Positions 10,601 through 21,960 of a stretch of DNA of 64,000 bases are shown piece after piece. The position numbers and the translations under genes were made by a program. Source of the stretch: Hyalella azteca (taxonomy: Eukaryota > Arthropoda > Malacostraca > Amphipoda > Hyalellidae); contig NW_025947610.1 of assembly GCF_000764305.2 (NCBI RefSeq), forward strand, positions 278,615 to 342,614, in the 5' to 3' direction. The stretch's first letter is position 1. Each line of letters opens with the position of its first letter. A model generated the notes under the pieces. The model was not told the DNA's origin, searched no databases, and worked only from the letters and a program-made list of their open reading frames with translations.

Positions 10601-13600
10601 GATTTTCCAGCAGCAATTGTCTCAAAGCTCTTGCATTTCGACTTGCATGCGCAAAGTTCAATCAATGTGTAGCATTTTCAAGAGCGACAACACACGTGAA
10701 TGTATTACAGTGTTACACACAAAACTTCCTGTTTAGTCGACACAGGCGTCACTATCCCGTCAGCAGCAATGCAGCAAGTGTCAACATCACAAGAATTTGC
10801 TGAAGCTTTATTGACCAAAGTACGTGCATGATTTCGTGACCTCGACCACCAACCGTCGGTAGAGATCAAGGTTCATTAAAATAAAATCACTGTGAGCCGA
10901 CCGAGCAATGCACAGAACTTGATCTTGTTGCTCACTGCGTAATTTCTAGGTGGAATGCAATCAGCCGAGCCGCCGCTGAAAAATACACAATCGCCGCGAC
11001 GGTTCAGCTTCGAGTTGCGGCTTGTTATGGCTACATATGTGCCGAACGCAGACATACGCAGTATTTTGACCGGCGGGACTATACAGCGTAGCTATACGTA
11101 GTATTGTGACTGGCTTGACTGAGTTTACAGGTTTGGTTCTAGACGGCAGCGTACGTACGTAGTAACATGTTGTATTATGACTGGGTTAGAGACGACTGCG
11201 TAGAAGCACGTAGTATTATGACTGAGTAGGAGATGGCAGCGTATAGTAACATGTAGTATTATGACTTGGTAAGAGACGGCAGCTTAGCCACATTGTATTA
11301 TGACTGGGTAAGAGACAATAGCTTAGATACATGTAGTTTTATAAGCAGAGCAGGACGGCAGGGTCGCTACATTGTATTATGATCTGAGACGACAGCCTCA
11401 GATCATAATACATATTATTATATTATAACATAATTTTTGTCTCTGAAGCCCCTTAAAGGCCGGACATGCCAGAGAGGAAAATGAGTTGACAACACGACTG
11501 AGTCAGTCACCAGGGACTACGATCCTTGGTCGTACGTCGAGCAGTAATAAGCAATGACATTTATTAGGCGTCTCACTACCAACACATGCGGGACTGTCTG
11601 AGACATCGAGCTACTCCTTTATATATAGCATTGCTGTGCAGTGATTTGCTGTGCAGTGATTTGCTGTGCAGTGATTTGCTGTGCAGTGATTTGCTGTGCA
11701 GTGATTTGCTGTGCACTGCTCTACTGTAAGTCAACTACCGTAACTTCTTGCATTTTTTACACGGTCGTGGCCGTCATTATATATTCAAGGAGTTGGCGAA
11801 ATTTTAGGGAATTTATTTGAAGACTTTCTTAAAATTTTGTTCTTCTGCTGAAAAAAATGTTATAAATATTATATTGGCGTAGTTATTCTTAAAATAAAAT
11901 ATGAACAAGCATCAATAATTGAATTGTGCTGTTCAAGTGATGCTGCTGTGCAAGTTGTGCTGTGTAAGTGTACGGAGACCTAATTCAGTTCAGGAAATGC
12001 CTTACATTTTCAAATGTTAATGGCAGGAATAAGAACATTTTTCCACTTAACGCGCTGAGCAGCGGTGGCACTCAGGACGAGACTTGGCGAAGAAAAAGTT
12101 TTTTTTTCTGAATTCAAATCTTCTGGCTTTATTCATCCATTAAGTTCCCTTCATTTCATATTTATTTCTGTTTTCCTCCATTCCTCCTCCATTGCAATCA
12201 CTCGTTGGGGTTTTGTAATAAAAAAATTATCGTGTGTTGTGGGTTGCCCTATCGAGTGTCACGGGCCGGCCGATCGTGTGTCACGGGCTGGCCGATCGTG
12301 TGACATGGACCTCCTAATCGAGTGTCACGGGCTCCTAATCGAGTGTCACGGGCCTCCTAATCGCGTGTCACGGGCCTCCTAATCGCGTGTCACGGACCTA
12401 GTGTGTCACGGGCCTTCCGATCGTGTGTCACGGGCCTTCCGATCGTGTGTCACGGGCCGTCCTATCGTATGTCACGGGCCGCCCGATCACATTTCTCTCC
12501 CGTACCCATCTCCCGCATCGCGCATTTCACCCACATGTCTCCCGTGAAGTATTTTTCCCGTTACTCTATAGATCACGAGCGTAGAACTCAGCTTATAACC
12601 AGAAAAATGAATGGATCAAATCACCATAAAATTGTGGCCCTCTTTCTTCCCGTTTGCCACGCCAAACTGAGCGAGAATAACTCACAAAGCACAACGTGCG
12701 TCAATTTTAGGACAAATTATCATTTCCTGAGTGTATGCCTTCATTGCTACTGTTGCTGCTGCGGCTGCTGTGGCTGCAGTAGCTGCTGTGCTGCTGCTGC
12801 TGCTGCTGCTGTTGTTTGCCGCTGAAGGTCGCCGGTGCCGACGATGTTGTTGCTACACAGGAACGCTTGACGCCACAGCAGCACTTATTGCTGCTGCAGG
12901 GCTGCATGCAGCTGCTGCTAAATGCTGCATGAAGCTGCATGATGCTACATGTTGTTACACGTTGCTACATGATGCTACATGCTGCAACCTATTGCTGTGT
13001 ATGCTCCTGCTTCGGAGTTGCTACTCATGCGGCTGTACGTGGTACCATATACTCTACATATACGCTTGTGCTACACATATAACATCACACATAATTTGCA
13101 CTTTCTCCCCCGCAATTTCCCCCCCCCCGCCGCTCGCATGACGCAACGGCGCGCGTGACATCAAAATCGAAGCGTAAAGACAGGCGTCCGCGACCACCCG
13201 ACACGCACCCGCCGCTGCACACGCCGCTGCCACCCGCCACTCCTGCCGCCGCTGCCACCGCCGCTGCCACCCGCCGCTGCCACCCGCCACTCCTGCCGCC
13301 GCTGCCGCCCGCTGCTCCTGCCGCCGCTGCTACCGCCGCTGCCGCCCGCTGCTCCTGCCGCCGCTACACCCGCCATCATATCCGTCTGCCACCACCCTAA
13401 CTAGCCCGTGATCTAGAAACTAAACAAACACTAGCCTGCTATATCTAGGAGTGCATGAAACAGTCTGGCTAATTTTTTAGGACTCTTAAAATCGTCGGCC
13501 CATTACTTAGGACCTTCACAACTCCAGCCCATTTAATGAAGGCATTTTCTTCTCCAGTAACAAGTGTGGCTGATGTTTTCTTGCCCTGGTTCTTCTCTTG

Positions 13601-15459
13601 TTGCCTCGGTTCATGTCAGGTTCACGTTTTCTCGCCCCGGTTCAGGTGGGGTACATGTCTGGTTCACGTTTTCTCGCCCCGGTTCATGTCAGGTTCACGT
13701 TTTCTCGCCCCGGTTCATGCCAGGTACCCATTTTATCGCCCCGGTTCATGCCAGCTTCCCATTTTCTCGCCCCGGTTCATGCCAGGTTCCCATTTTCTCG
13801 CCCCGGTTCATGCCAGGTTCCCATTTTCTTGCCCCGGTTCACGTCAGGTTCACGTTCTCATACCCCGGTTCACGTCAGGTTCACGTTCGCATGCCCCGGT
13901 TCAGGCGTGATTCATGTCAGGTTCACGTTCTCATACCCCGGTTCAGGTGTGGTTCACGTAGGTTTACATTCTCATACCCTGCTTCATGTCAGGTTCACGT
14001 TCTCATACCCCGGTTCACGTCAGGTTCACAATCTCATACCCCGGTTCAGGTGTGGTTCATGTCAGGTTCACGTTCTCATGCCCCGGTTCAGGTGTGGTTC
14101 ACGTCAGGTTCACGTTCTCTTGCCCCGGTTCAGGTGTGGTTCCAGAACAAGCGCAGCAAGGAGCGGCGCATGAAGCAGCTCTCCCAGATGGGGATGCGCC
14201 CACACCTTTTCAACCCCCGCAAGCTGCGCGACCTCCCCCTGGGGATGGAGGAGGCCTATGGTTTCTTCCAGGGCTACGGAGGCTTCCCCCACCAACAGTT
14301 TCCCCCGTACTTCGGCCCCCAACAGGGCCCCATGGGGTACCAGAACAGTGAGTTAATAGCTCTATTATAGATATTACATAGATAATATTTATAATTTATA
14401 TACAGATATATATAATATATAGATATATGTTGTATAGTATATCTATGACCTTGCATATAATGGAAGCCGCAAGCTGTTTTATAATTGACTTCATCATATG
14501 GTTTTTCAGTAAATCTTGCGAAATATGTTATAATTCTTGCTAAATAACATATTTTATTTTCCCCAAGTGGGCCCAGGCTTGGAACAACCCCTGCCCGCGG
14601 GGGGGCCGATGGGAGGCTCAGATTTCCCCCCAGGTATGCCCCCCCTCCCCATGCTCCCCACCCCCGGAGGGGAAGCCTTCGTTCACCACCAGCACCTCCC
14701 ACCCATGACCTCCCCCGACGACCCCTCCCTCCACGGCAGTAAGTCGTAAGCACCCTGACCTCTAAGTCGTAAGCACCCTGACCTCTAAGTCATAAGCACC
14801 TTGACCTCTAAGTCGTAAGCACCTTGACCTCTAAGTCGTAAGCACCCTGACCTCTAAGTCGTAAGCACCCTGACCTCTAAGTCGTAAAAAGCACCCTGAC
14901 CTCTAAGTCGCAAGCACCCTGACCTCTAAGTCGCAAGCACCCTGACCTCTAAGTCGTAAGCACCTTGACCTCAGCTTATGTACCTACATCTTTATCAAGT
15001 CTATTTAGTCATACATTTGTTTTTATATGCTTTCCTGTTCATGTAATAATGACAATTTTTAATAAGCTCAATAAATGCTCATATAAGTTTCATTCACAAA
15101 TATATAGTGATAATAAGCTACTTCAATGCCCATATAATTGCATTTAAATAACGTGTTAATTAAATTCACACGTAATGTCGTGTTCATTATAAGCTTGTTA
15201 AATGCTCATTTAATTCCATAATACTTTAAGATAATTATATGCACCCATTTTATCACTGTCTTAAATGATTCATTACCTTCATTACACCCATTAGTCCTAC
15301 GTTCACCGTATTTCTAATTTCATGGCTATGTTCCCTCATGTTGATCATAACCTTTGACTGTTGACCTACCAAAGGCGGTCAAACTGACAGCGTTTCCTTT
15401 CCTTTTTTCCAGGTTCGGGAAATTTTAGTGATCGACAGAACGAAATAATGGTTTGGTAA
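7465..15459 (+). CDS. Lim1: Lim1 (Lhx1/5-class) LIM-homeodomain transcription factor, copy A, 5' partial
   Basis: Nuclear transcription factor; Lim1/Lhx1/5 proteins pattern head, appendage and neural tissue and bind DNA through a homeodomain while the LIM domains bind co-factors such as Ldb/Chip (family knowledge). Visible exons: 7465-7679, 8189-8466, 8751-8915, 14134-14347, 14568-14738, 15413-15459. All splice phases agree (1,0,0,1,1). They encode LIM domain 2 (C-x2-C-x18-H-x2-C-x2-C-x2-C-x19-C-x2-D), an acidic/Pro-Thr linker, a homeodomain split between positions 46 and 47, and a Gly/Pro/Phe tail ending NEIMVW, like the NE-x-x-VW end I recall for vertebrate LHX1. The LIM1 exon is absent; the first acceptor is phase 2, as in copy B, so exon 1 probably lies upstream of the window. 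Homeodomain helix 3 reads [15 protein letters not shown], with K where vertebrates have R at position 52. Compared with copy B, the linker is shorter and encoded by one exon instead of two. Confidence 0.93.
7650..7835 (+). repeat. 38-40-bp tandem array carrying the LIM2-exon donor of Lim1 copy A
   Basis: Units of aacagcaagttcctctccg then ctgaaacag|gtcagtatag. Donor-equivalent positions follow bases 7679, 7718, 7756 and 7796 (spacing 39, 38, 40); a fifth unit near 7810 is decayed. The first unit lies inside the exon. Confidence 0.88.
8189..8466 (+). CDS. Lim1: Lim1 copy A, linker exon
   Basis: The acceptor gccctcag leads into [14 protein letters not shown], a Pro/Thr-rich middle and an acidic end finishing GLDDDK before the donor AAG|GTGAGT. 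Phase is 1 in, 0 out. The sequence is low in conservation, as expected between LIM2 and the homeodomain. It corresponds to two exons in copy B, so the copies differ in exon number here. Confidence 0.85.
8751..8915 (+). CDS. Lim1: Lim1 copy A, homeodomain 5' exon
   Basis: Encodes [25 protein letters not shown] through GLPMRVVQ, that is homeodomain helices 1-2 and the start of helix 3. The acceptor attttcgtag at 8741-8750 is the only phase-0 choice I found; it places a second DDDK beside the DDDK that ends the previous exon, where copy B has only DDEK|GGNKRR. The donor is CAG|GTGCGT. A reading frame open across this exon from 8716 is in another frame and is not the protein. Confidence 0.9.
9632..9692. 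repeat. gtccgtctgtctg microsatellite
   Basis: Tetranucleotide (gtcc/gtct) run in intron 4 of copy A. Confidence 0.9.
10008..10095. repeat. 33-bp minisatellite (gtgccagcgcagtttcagtg)
   Basis: Two and a half units, matching the insert between adapters 1 and 2; this is probably the native locus. Confidence 0.88.
11050..11405. repeat. Degenerate ~50-bp array (tgtagtattatgactgggta)
   Basis: About seven loosely conserved units with agagacggcag spacers in intron 4 of copy A. Confidence 0.7.
11632..11722. repeat. 15-bp minisatellite (tgctgtgcagtgatt)
   Basis: Six near-perfect units. Confidence 0.93.
12245..12486. repeat. ~20-bp minisatellite (cgtgtgtcacgggcctccta)
   Basis: About eleven units with cctaatcg, ccgatcg or cctatcg junctions. 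Confidence 0.9.
12745..13010. repeat. CTG-rich and gctgcatgatgctaca low-complexity block
   Basis: A short (ctg)n tract at 12780-12812, then atgctgcatgatgctacatg-like repeats. Confidence 0.8.
13195..13375. repeat. GC-rich ccgccgctgccac array
   Basis: gccgccgctgccacccgccg and variant units, strongly GC-rich inside an AT-rich intron. Frames are open on both strands without protein character. Confidence 0.85.
13590..14142 (+). repeat. Minisatellite ending in the recognition-helix exon of Lim1 copy A
   Basis: Some 13-15 units of ggttcacgttctcatgccccggttcatgtca type, about 30-42 bp long. In the last units the array includes the acceptor plus exon start ggttcag|gtgtggttc, at 14050, 14092 and the genuine 14134 (42-bp spacing), with another at 13947. 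The array leaves long frames open that are not genuine coding sequence. Confidence 0.9.
14134..14347 (+). CDS. Lim1: Lim1 copy A, homeodomain recognition-helix exon
   Basis: Begins at [16 protein letters not shown], homeodomain position 47, and continues into [14 protein letters not shown] and an aromatic/Gly-rich segment. The donor is AACA|GTGAGT, phase 1. The intronic frame upstream is open for several hundred bases because it is a minisatellite; I reject it as coding because the preceding exon ends in phase 0 exactly at position 46 and the acceptor ggttcag sits at the conserved intron site. Near-identical acceptors lie 42 and 84 bp upstream. Confidence 0.93.
14568..14738 (+). CDS. Lim1: Lim1 copy A, tail exon
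   Basis: The acceptor attttccccaag is followed by [17 protein letters not shown] (the Met codon is split), matching [10 protein letters not shown] of copy B and the LEHPLPG motif I recall from vertebrate LHX1. It is rich in Pro, Gly and Met. Phase is 1 in and 1 out, with donor GGCA|GTAAGT. Without splicing the frame would stop three codons later, so the next exon matters for the true C-terminus. Confidence 0.88.
14739..14978 (+). repeat. 23-bp tandem array starting at the tail-exon donor of Lim1 copy A
   Basis: About ten copies of taagtcgtaagcaccctgacctc. The first copy is the donor itself (GGCA|GTAAGTCGTAAGC). Units differ by one or two bases and one has a small insertion. Confidence 0.92.
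15413..15459 (+). CDS. Lim1: Lim1 copy A, terminal coding exon
   Basis: A 47-base coding exon, too short for ordinary ORF scanning. A strong polypyrimidine tract (tttcctttccttttttccag) precedes codons giving [15 protein letters not shown] and a TAA stop. Phase 1 matches the preceding donor. The -VW C-terminus after an acidic/Asn pair is the diagnostic end of Lhx1/5 proteins as I remember them. Confidence 0.85.
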
Positions 15460-15600
15460 CCCCACGCTCGATCACACACATCGATCACACAGATCGATCA
15501 CACACGTCGATCACACACGTCGATCACACAGATCGATACTAAGCAGATAATACAGTTAGATCAAGTAGCTCGGTTACTCAGCTCGATCACACAACTCGAT
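15460..15600 (+). repeat. 13-bp minisatellite in the copy A 3' UTR
   Basis: Starting about 10 bases after the stop codon, gatcacacacgtc-type 13-bp units repeat and decay into scattered gatcacac. By position it is transcribed as 3' UTR. A possible AATAAA lies at 16136-16141, but such hexamers are common in DNA this AT-rich. Confidence 0.7.
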
Positions 15601-17984
15601 CAACAATACAGATCACACATGCAACTCTATCCTATATAGAGCTTCGATCAGCTGACCTGTGATGGACAATCTTGCTCTGCTTGATCGAAATGGCCTTTTA
15701 ACACAGAGAAATTTCCCTGCTTGTTTTTTGTATATTGTAAAGAATTCATTTATGGAGCTTTATTTTGAGAGTTCTGTGAGCTTCAATTAGAATTTATGTT
15801 TAAACTTTACCAGGAAAATTTATTAACAATGGAAAAAATCTCCATTAACCTACTGAATCATTAAATATCTTAGGTTGAGGAGTTACCGAATAATGTGAAG
15901 AAAAGTGATGAAGTAAGAGATATGATGAGATGAAAATGAGTTAGAACCAAACCGGCAACAATTAAACGAAGAAAAATATAATATTCATCATCTGCTTTGT
16001 ATTTTTTTAACATTACTGTAAAAATTTTAGGCAATTATAAGTGATAATACGGGATAAATGCTTTAGAATTAGCAGAAATTCATAGATAATAAAATATTTT
16101 CATGAGTCGTCTGCACTCTGAATATGCAGCCATAAAATAAAACTTGACTTCATTAATTACGTTTTTGTAAATTAATGTCCATGTGTCCTCATAACTAAGA
16201 CCTTTGTTTGGGACTTTCAAACGCCTTTGTCAGCCTAGTTTAATTATTTGTGCACTAATATCAATGATACGGTATCTTTATTTGTCGGTTATTCATATAT
16301 CGCGCGTCATTCTGGTTTCTCAGCATATAACTTTTTGATCACACTTCATCCTTCCACATTCTTCAATAAGAAAATTTTGATTATTTCGTATTCAATTCAT
16401 CATACATCAGTTCCTCTTGCTTGTTCATATCATAATACATCATTATTGAACATCGCAACATCAATTATGAAACCATCATCATTTGAGTATTTTTACAGCT
16501 TCAATTCATCGTAATTCATTTGACTCACTTTATTTAGCTCCAATTTTAATCATTTCGTGTTTATTTAGTTTCAATTATGTTAAATATATATTAACTATGT
16601 GATTGAACGTTGATGGCTACGTATCTGCCACTAACCTTGTCTTCTGCTTAACAATAACATTAATATTAAGAAGAGGATTAATAAGCTGGCCGCCAATGTA
16701 GAGCCGAATATGTAAATAAGATTTGTTATTTAGTCTAATTTCTTACGGGAATTAGTTTGCGGTTCTCTAATTTTGATGTTTTCATGAATGAGTTTAGTGC
16801 ATAAAAGTTTAGAATTCTTAGTGAATGTCCGTGAATTGCTCAAAATTGTATTTGTAAATGTTACACTCATTTCATTCGGGTTGTCGATTGTCAAATTAAA
16901 TTTACTTTCATGGTCTGTCTCTGAGAAGTCATGAATGTTAAGCAGTAATACGCACGCTCTCTTTGACCAATGCACTCAGTAATCGTTGAATATTTTTATC
17001 CATGAAGCTCTCTAATAAGACCAATATTTCATTGAAATTCAGATCGTGTCAAATGACTCGCACTTATTGTTCACGCTCAGTAAAAATATTTTCGTTCGCG
17101 AAATTGTTACGTTGAATCGCACAAAACTTGACGTCGAACATGAAAAAATGCATGTGTACTCTGAATCCGGTCCATATTTTCTAAATTTTCTCTTTCAGTT
17201 TATGATATAAATTCGTATTGTTATATCACGCAAACGCTGATTGACGTACAATAGTTCCTATCCCATATCACGCAAAACTATTAGTTGTTAAAGGCACCTT
17301 GCTGGTGATAGCCTCGAGCTATCGTTCAGTGAAGGAAAGCTTCTAAAATCACTGGTAATGAAATAAGAAAACTGGGATAAATTCTGCAGTGAAGTTAGTT
17401 TGGTTGTAAGGTTATCATTGGTTGTTCTGTAGAGACGTTATTCTTAGGTTATTCAAGTGTATAGAGTTATTGTTTGATGTGTAAAGCGATAGGAACTCTT
17501 CAAGTGTATATATAGTGAGTGTTTGTATATAAGAATAGACTGATGCGTCCATCTAATGCAGTGTGTCATGTACCATGAGAGCGAATACACGCTGCAATCT
17601 CCCGTCTCTTTATTTCCATTCCTATCCTTTTAAAAGTTTATGGCACCGGCCCACTTTGTGTAGGAGAAACGTAGCTCGAATTCCAATATAAAGTTAAATT
17701 TTTGATGAAATCGCTTATGCAAGAATATTGATAAATTAATAACAAAGTAATAGGAACATTTAAAAAAAATCGCCGAACTAAAAGTACTTCCAGTTGAAAT
17801 TTTTTAATCGGTCACATATGAGTTCATTGCTTCTAAATCGTTACGCGAATGATTCAATAGTTTGAATGATGGCTAATTATAACGGTCAGCTATTGACAAT
17901 TGCAATTGAGAAAACAAGTCATTTGGTTGATTCTGTGAATATCGCTGCCAGAGCGTGCCGATATTGGCGTTTACGATCCGTGGC
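15601..17984. other. Intergenic DNA after copy A
   Basis: AT-rich unique sequence; candidate polyadenylation hexamer at 16136-16141. No gene seen. Confidence 0.5.
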
Positions 17985-18245
17985 ACGATTTCGCTGCCAC
18001 GATATTACTGGTACGATCTTGCTGCCACGATACTACTGGTACGATCTTGCTGCCACGATATTACAGGTACGATCTTGCTGCCACGATACTACTGGTACGA
18101 TCTTGCTGCTACGATATTACTGGTACGATCTTGCTGCCACGATATTTCTGGTACGATTTTGCTACCACGATACTACTGGTACGATCTTGCTGCTACGATA
18201 TTACTGGTACGATCTGCTGCCACGATATTTCTGGAACGAACTAAT
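17985..18245. repeat. 28-bp minisatellite (actggtacgatcttgctgcc)
   Basis: Nine units; three frames are read through by the 3x28 periodicity. Confidence 0.92.
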
Positions 18246-19861
18246 TACTGACCCGACTTTATTCACACGATCACGCAAACACGATTTTTCTGACACGATA
18301 TCATAAGACTATATACTTTGCATTCATCAATTCTTCATACAAGTAAATAGAGATAACAGCAAATCAATGTTTCCGCAGCACAGCGCCCGGCCTGTCCAAA
18401 CAGCGGACGGAGTGAGTATAACAATTGCGTTCGCTTCAATATTTTAAGCACAGCATTTACTGCGGACAGTCTTTGGGTCACATGTTATGGGTGAACCAAG
18501 ATTGGTTATTAGAGAACATCTACGTGCACGCCAATGACCTCAATGAAACATATTTCCTTTATATATTCGATGAGATTCATCAAGCTTTTATATTTATTTA
18601 GCTAAATTTCTCGAGCTCAAAGCTTCGCCATGTTGACTCTGGGAAAACAAACTCGCACGAGATATGCCCGCGACTATACGTTTCCTTACACGATATGGAA
18701 ACATGGGCGTGTTTTCGGTGGCCATTTGAAGGCCGTTGCTTGGCCGCCTAAGTTGCGCTTGTAATATTTGACGCTGAATTTCGAAATGCAAAGAAAGGCC
18801 TTTTGCCGTATTTAAACCTCATTTATTATGGGTGAGTCACATTTTCCAAAATTCGGCCGATATATTTTTGAATTTCTTCCCTAATTACTTTAGACGCGAG
18901 GTTGTAATTCACGTTTGATGCATGAAGCCATATTCGTTACTTATTGAGAGGCTCGAATGTATAATTGATTCAAATGAACAATACCTCAGTGAATGAAAAA
19001 TTCCAACAGTGAAATGTAACCAAGACATGAACATTTACAGCGAAAAATAATCGAAAACATAAGGAAAGGATAATATAGAGGATTCTATAGATCGTGTTAA
19101 TAGAAAAATTAGATATTTTCTCTCAACTGTCCGCTAAGTAAATGATGGCAATGCTTCAGTAGTGATATTTTGTATTTTTTGTGGGTCTAAACGAAATTAT
19201 TCTATATTATCATAGTTCAGAGCAGAGTTTTTAATCAAGCATACTGTACATGAATGACCGGACAAGTGAATATATTTTAAATTTCAAATTCTAACCACAT
19301 TTTTTTTCAATTAAAATACTGAGAATAAAATTAATACAGTAGTTTATATGAAGTAGCTGAAGGGTCAGTGTTTTTGTCCTAAAGATAGTGACAATTTTAG
19401 TGAAGAAAATATACATGTAAACACTAATTGCGTATCGAAATATTCCAATTACGCATACGGCATAATTACGGAACATCGAACTAATAAGCCGAAGATCAAC
19501 ACAAACAATGACGTGAGTTCTTTATAGAGAACCCAATTGTACTGTGACCAGCAAGCGACCAAACACGTTTAGTCACAGCGTGAGCAGACACAGAACGCGT
19601 TGGCGACATGTAGGGCGGTCGTGAACAAGCTTTAGTCTCGACCCATTTCATTGCGACCTGCAAGCCAGAAACAGTAGCGTGAAGAATCAATAACCAGCTC
19701 CTTCAACTCTAATGATGGCCACACAAGCAACTGCTCTCCTGTCATCAGAGTCGTCGAAAGCAACAAATTGAAGGACCGCTCAAAGCAGCGCTATAAAATC
19801 ATTTGAAAGAGACACGATCTTTGCCTTCAACGCCTCGTTGCTGCCATGGCTGCAGTCTCAA
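18246..19861. other. Intergenic DNA, no gene seen
   Basis: Unique AT-rich sequence; short frames have no recognisable content. Confidence 0.5.
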
Positions 19862-20296
19862 AGGTACTTACGGTGACCGTAAGTTCCTCGATGATTAAAG
19901 GTACTTGCAGTAACCGTAAGTTCCTCGATTATTAAAGGTACTTACGGTGGTCGTAAGTTCCTCGATGATAAAGGTACTTACAGTAACCGTAAGCTACTCG
20001 ATGATTTAAGGTACTGACAGTGGTCGTAAGTTTCTCGATGATTAAAGGGACTTACGGTGGTCGTAACTCGTAAGTTCCTCGATGATTAAAGGTACTTACG
20101 GTGGTCGTAAATTTCTCAATGATTAAAGGTACTTATGGTTACCGTGAGTTCCTCGATGATTAAAGGTACTTACGGTTACCGTAAGTTCCTCGATTATTAG
20201 AGGTGCTTACGGTGGTCGTAAGTTCCTCAATGATTAAAGGTACTTACGGTGGTCGTAAGTTCCTCGATGATAAAGGTACTTACGGTGGTCGTAATT
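19862..20296. repeat. ~37-bp minisatellite (aaggtacttacggtggtcgt)
   Basis: About eleven units with aagttcctcgatgatt tails; some units read agtaaccgt instead of ggtggtcgt. Confidence 0.92.
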
Positions 20297-20741
20297 TATT
20301 TGAAGCTCAGAAATTCAAATCCCCAAACTAGATCATTTCTACTAAGCCAATATGTGAAGTCATTCTTCAAGTTTTCAACACTGATGGAACCTCATGATTA
20401 TTAACAACGATTCTCGTTATTCAGAAGCTTCTTAACGATCACAAACCTCAGTACTCCATTACCGGCTAATAGAATTGCATGCGGAATATAAAAACTATGT
20501 AGACACGTTTCTATTTATACTATGGCTACTATTTACTATATAGATATGTACTACATGTTACATAGTACAAGGATAGGACCATAGTATAGGTATACATAAG
20601 GAAATATTTATGCGCGGTATACTTTAGCTAACTCCTGTATTACAACGAAACCATCACCATATGTTGCCACCATCACGGATACGAATAGTATTCTCACTAC
20701 TATTGTAAATGCTCGCACGAACACCGAGGCTCTTGTCACCA

Positions 20742-21165
20742 ACACTGTTACTGTTCGCACCAATACCATTACAGTTCTCACCGCTACGATTACAGTTCTC
20801 ACCGCTGCCATTACAGTTCGCACCGCTACCATTACAGTTCGCACCGCTACCATTACAGTTCGCACCGCTACCATTACAGTTCGCACCGCTACCATTACAG
20901 TTATCACATCGCTACCATTACAGTTCGCACCGCTACCATTACAGTTCGCACCGCTACCATTACAGTTCGCACCGCTACCATTACAGTTCGCACCATTACC
21001 ATTACAGTTTGCACCGCTACCATTACAGTTCGCACCATTACCATTACAGTTTGCACCGCTACCATTACAGTTTGCACCGCTACCATTACAGTTCGCACCA
21101 CACCATTACAGTTTGCACCGCTACCATTACAGTTCGCACCACACCATTACAGTTCGCACCAACAT
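20742..21165. repeat. 21-bp minisatellite (cgctaccattacagttcgc)
   Basis: About twenty units with variants caccattacc and tttgcac. Confidence 0.93.
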
Positions 21166-21664
21166 CATAGCTATCATTACAACATCACAGGCAGCCCCAC
21201 ATGTTCGTGCTACATCAGCACAACAATGTTTCCACCGCCCACGCCGCGTCTGTTTGCACCCTAGCAACTTAACTTGTTTGCACCATCATCAAGCCCTTGT
21301 GTTTGCACCATAAGTTTTGTACAGAGCCACAGAGAACCTTGTTTACATCGGCTTGTTTACCAGTTCGTAAAGTTGGCCGTCAGGCGCTGAAGTTCACAGC
21401 TTCTATAACTGCCATTCCATACGCGTAGCAGGTAATGGAGCCGTAGAACGAGTGAATCGAACAGGTAATGACTTTATTTTGAGTTACCGAGGGAAAAATG
21501 ATCAATGCTTCCATGAGCTGAACTCAAGTTATTGAACAGGTAATGCCAGTCCTCGCAGTGCAGTGATGAAGATGTTGTAATGGCAGTGCCTTTGATTTAA
21601 ACTTGCTCAGACAACACTCTAATGAGGGTAATTGTGGCCCGAGCCATCAGTCTATAACACTGCG

Positions 21665-21960
21665 TACACATGAGGCCATGACAGGTCAAGCGAGGCTTAC
21701 GCCTGCCTGTGAGGCCATGGCAGGTCATGCGAGGCTGACGTCTGCCAGGTGAGACGCTGGTGCAGCAGAAGCTATAGTAATGTGAGGCTCTGACAAAGCA
21801 TTTAAATCACATGTCCATGTGATTTAAATGCTTTGGACGTCCATGTGAGGTCCATGGCATAACCTCTATTTGTAGGAACAGGCCAGATCCTGGGCCCTCA
21901 AATGAAGCCATGATCGATTAAATGAGGCCACTTGTTTGCTAGTAGAGGCCCTGGCTGGCC
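21665..21960. repeat. Loose gtgaggccatggcaggtc repeats
   Basis: Scattered gaggccatg(g/a)caggtcatgcg units; the same gtgaggcc theme returns at 32137. Confidence 0.6.
21799..21837. repeat. Short perfect palindrome
   Basis: aaagcatttaaatcacatg and its reverse complement catgtgatttaaatgcttt are separated by a single base. Confidence 0.8.

Larger units (their letters stand above)
8916..13589 (+). other. Intron 4 of Lim1 copy A
   Basis: 5.2-kb intron at homeodomain position 46/47, extending to 14133. It holds loose ttaccctaatattaggttac repeats (9120-9310), cagtttcgttg echoes (9540-9990), the arrays listed separately, and no coding signal. Confidence 0.8.

Noticed and set aside
12707..13141. Cys/Ala/Gln-rich frames
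   Set aside because: CTG microsatellite and related low complexity in intron 4 of copy A, with open frames on both strands.
13564..14370. A 268-codon frame running from the minisatellite into the homeodomain exon
   Set aside because: The upstream part is translated 30-42-bp repeat. Conserved intron position 46/47, matching phase and the acceptor show that coding starts at 14134.
19862..21165. Regular arrays resembling CRISPR
   Set aside because: There are no unique spacers between units; these are head-to-tail minisatellites in a eukaryotic genome.
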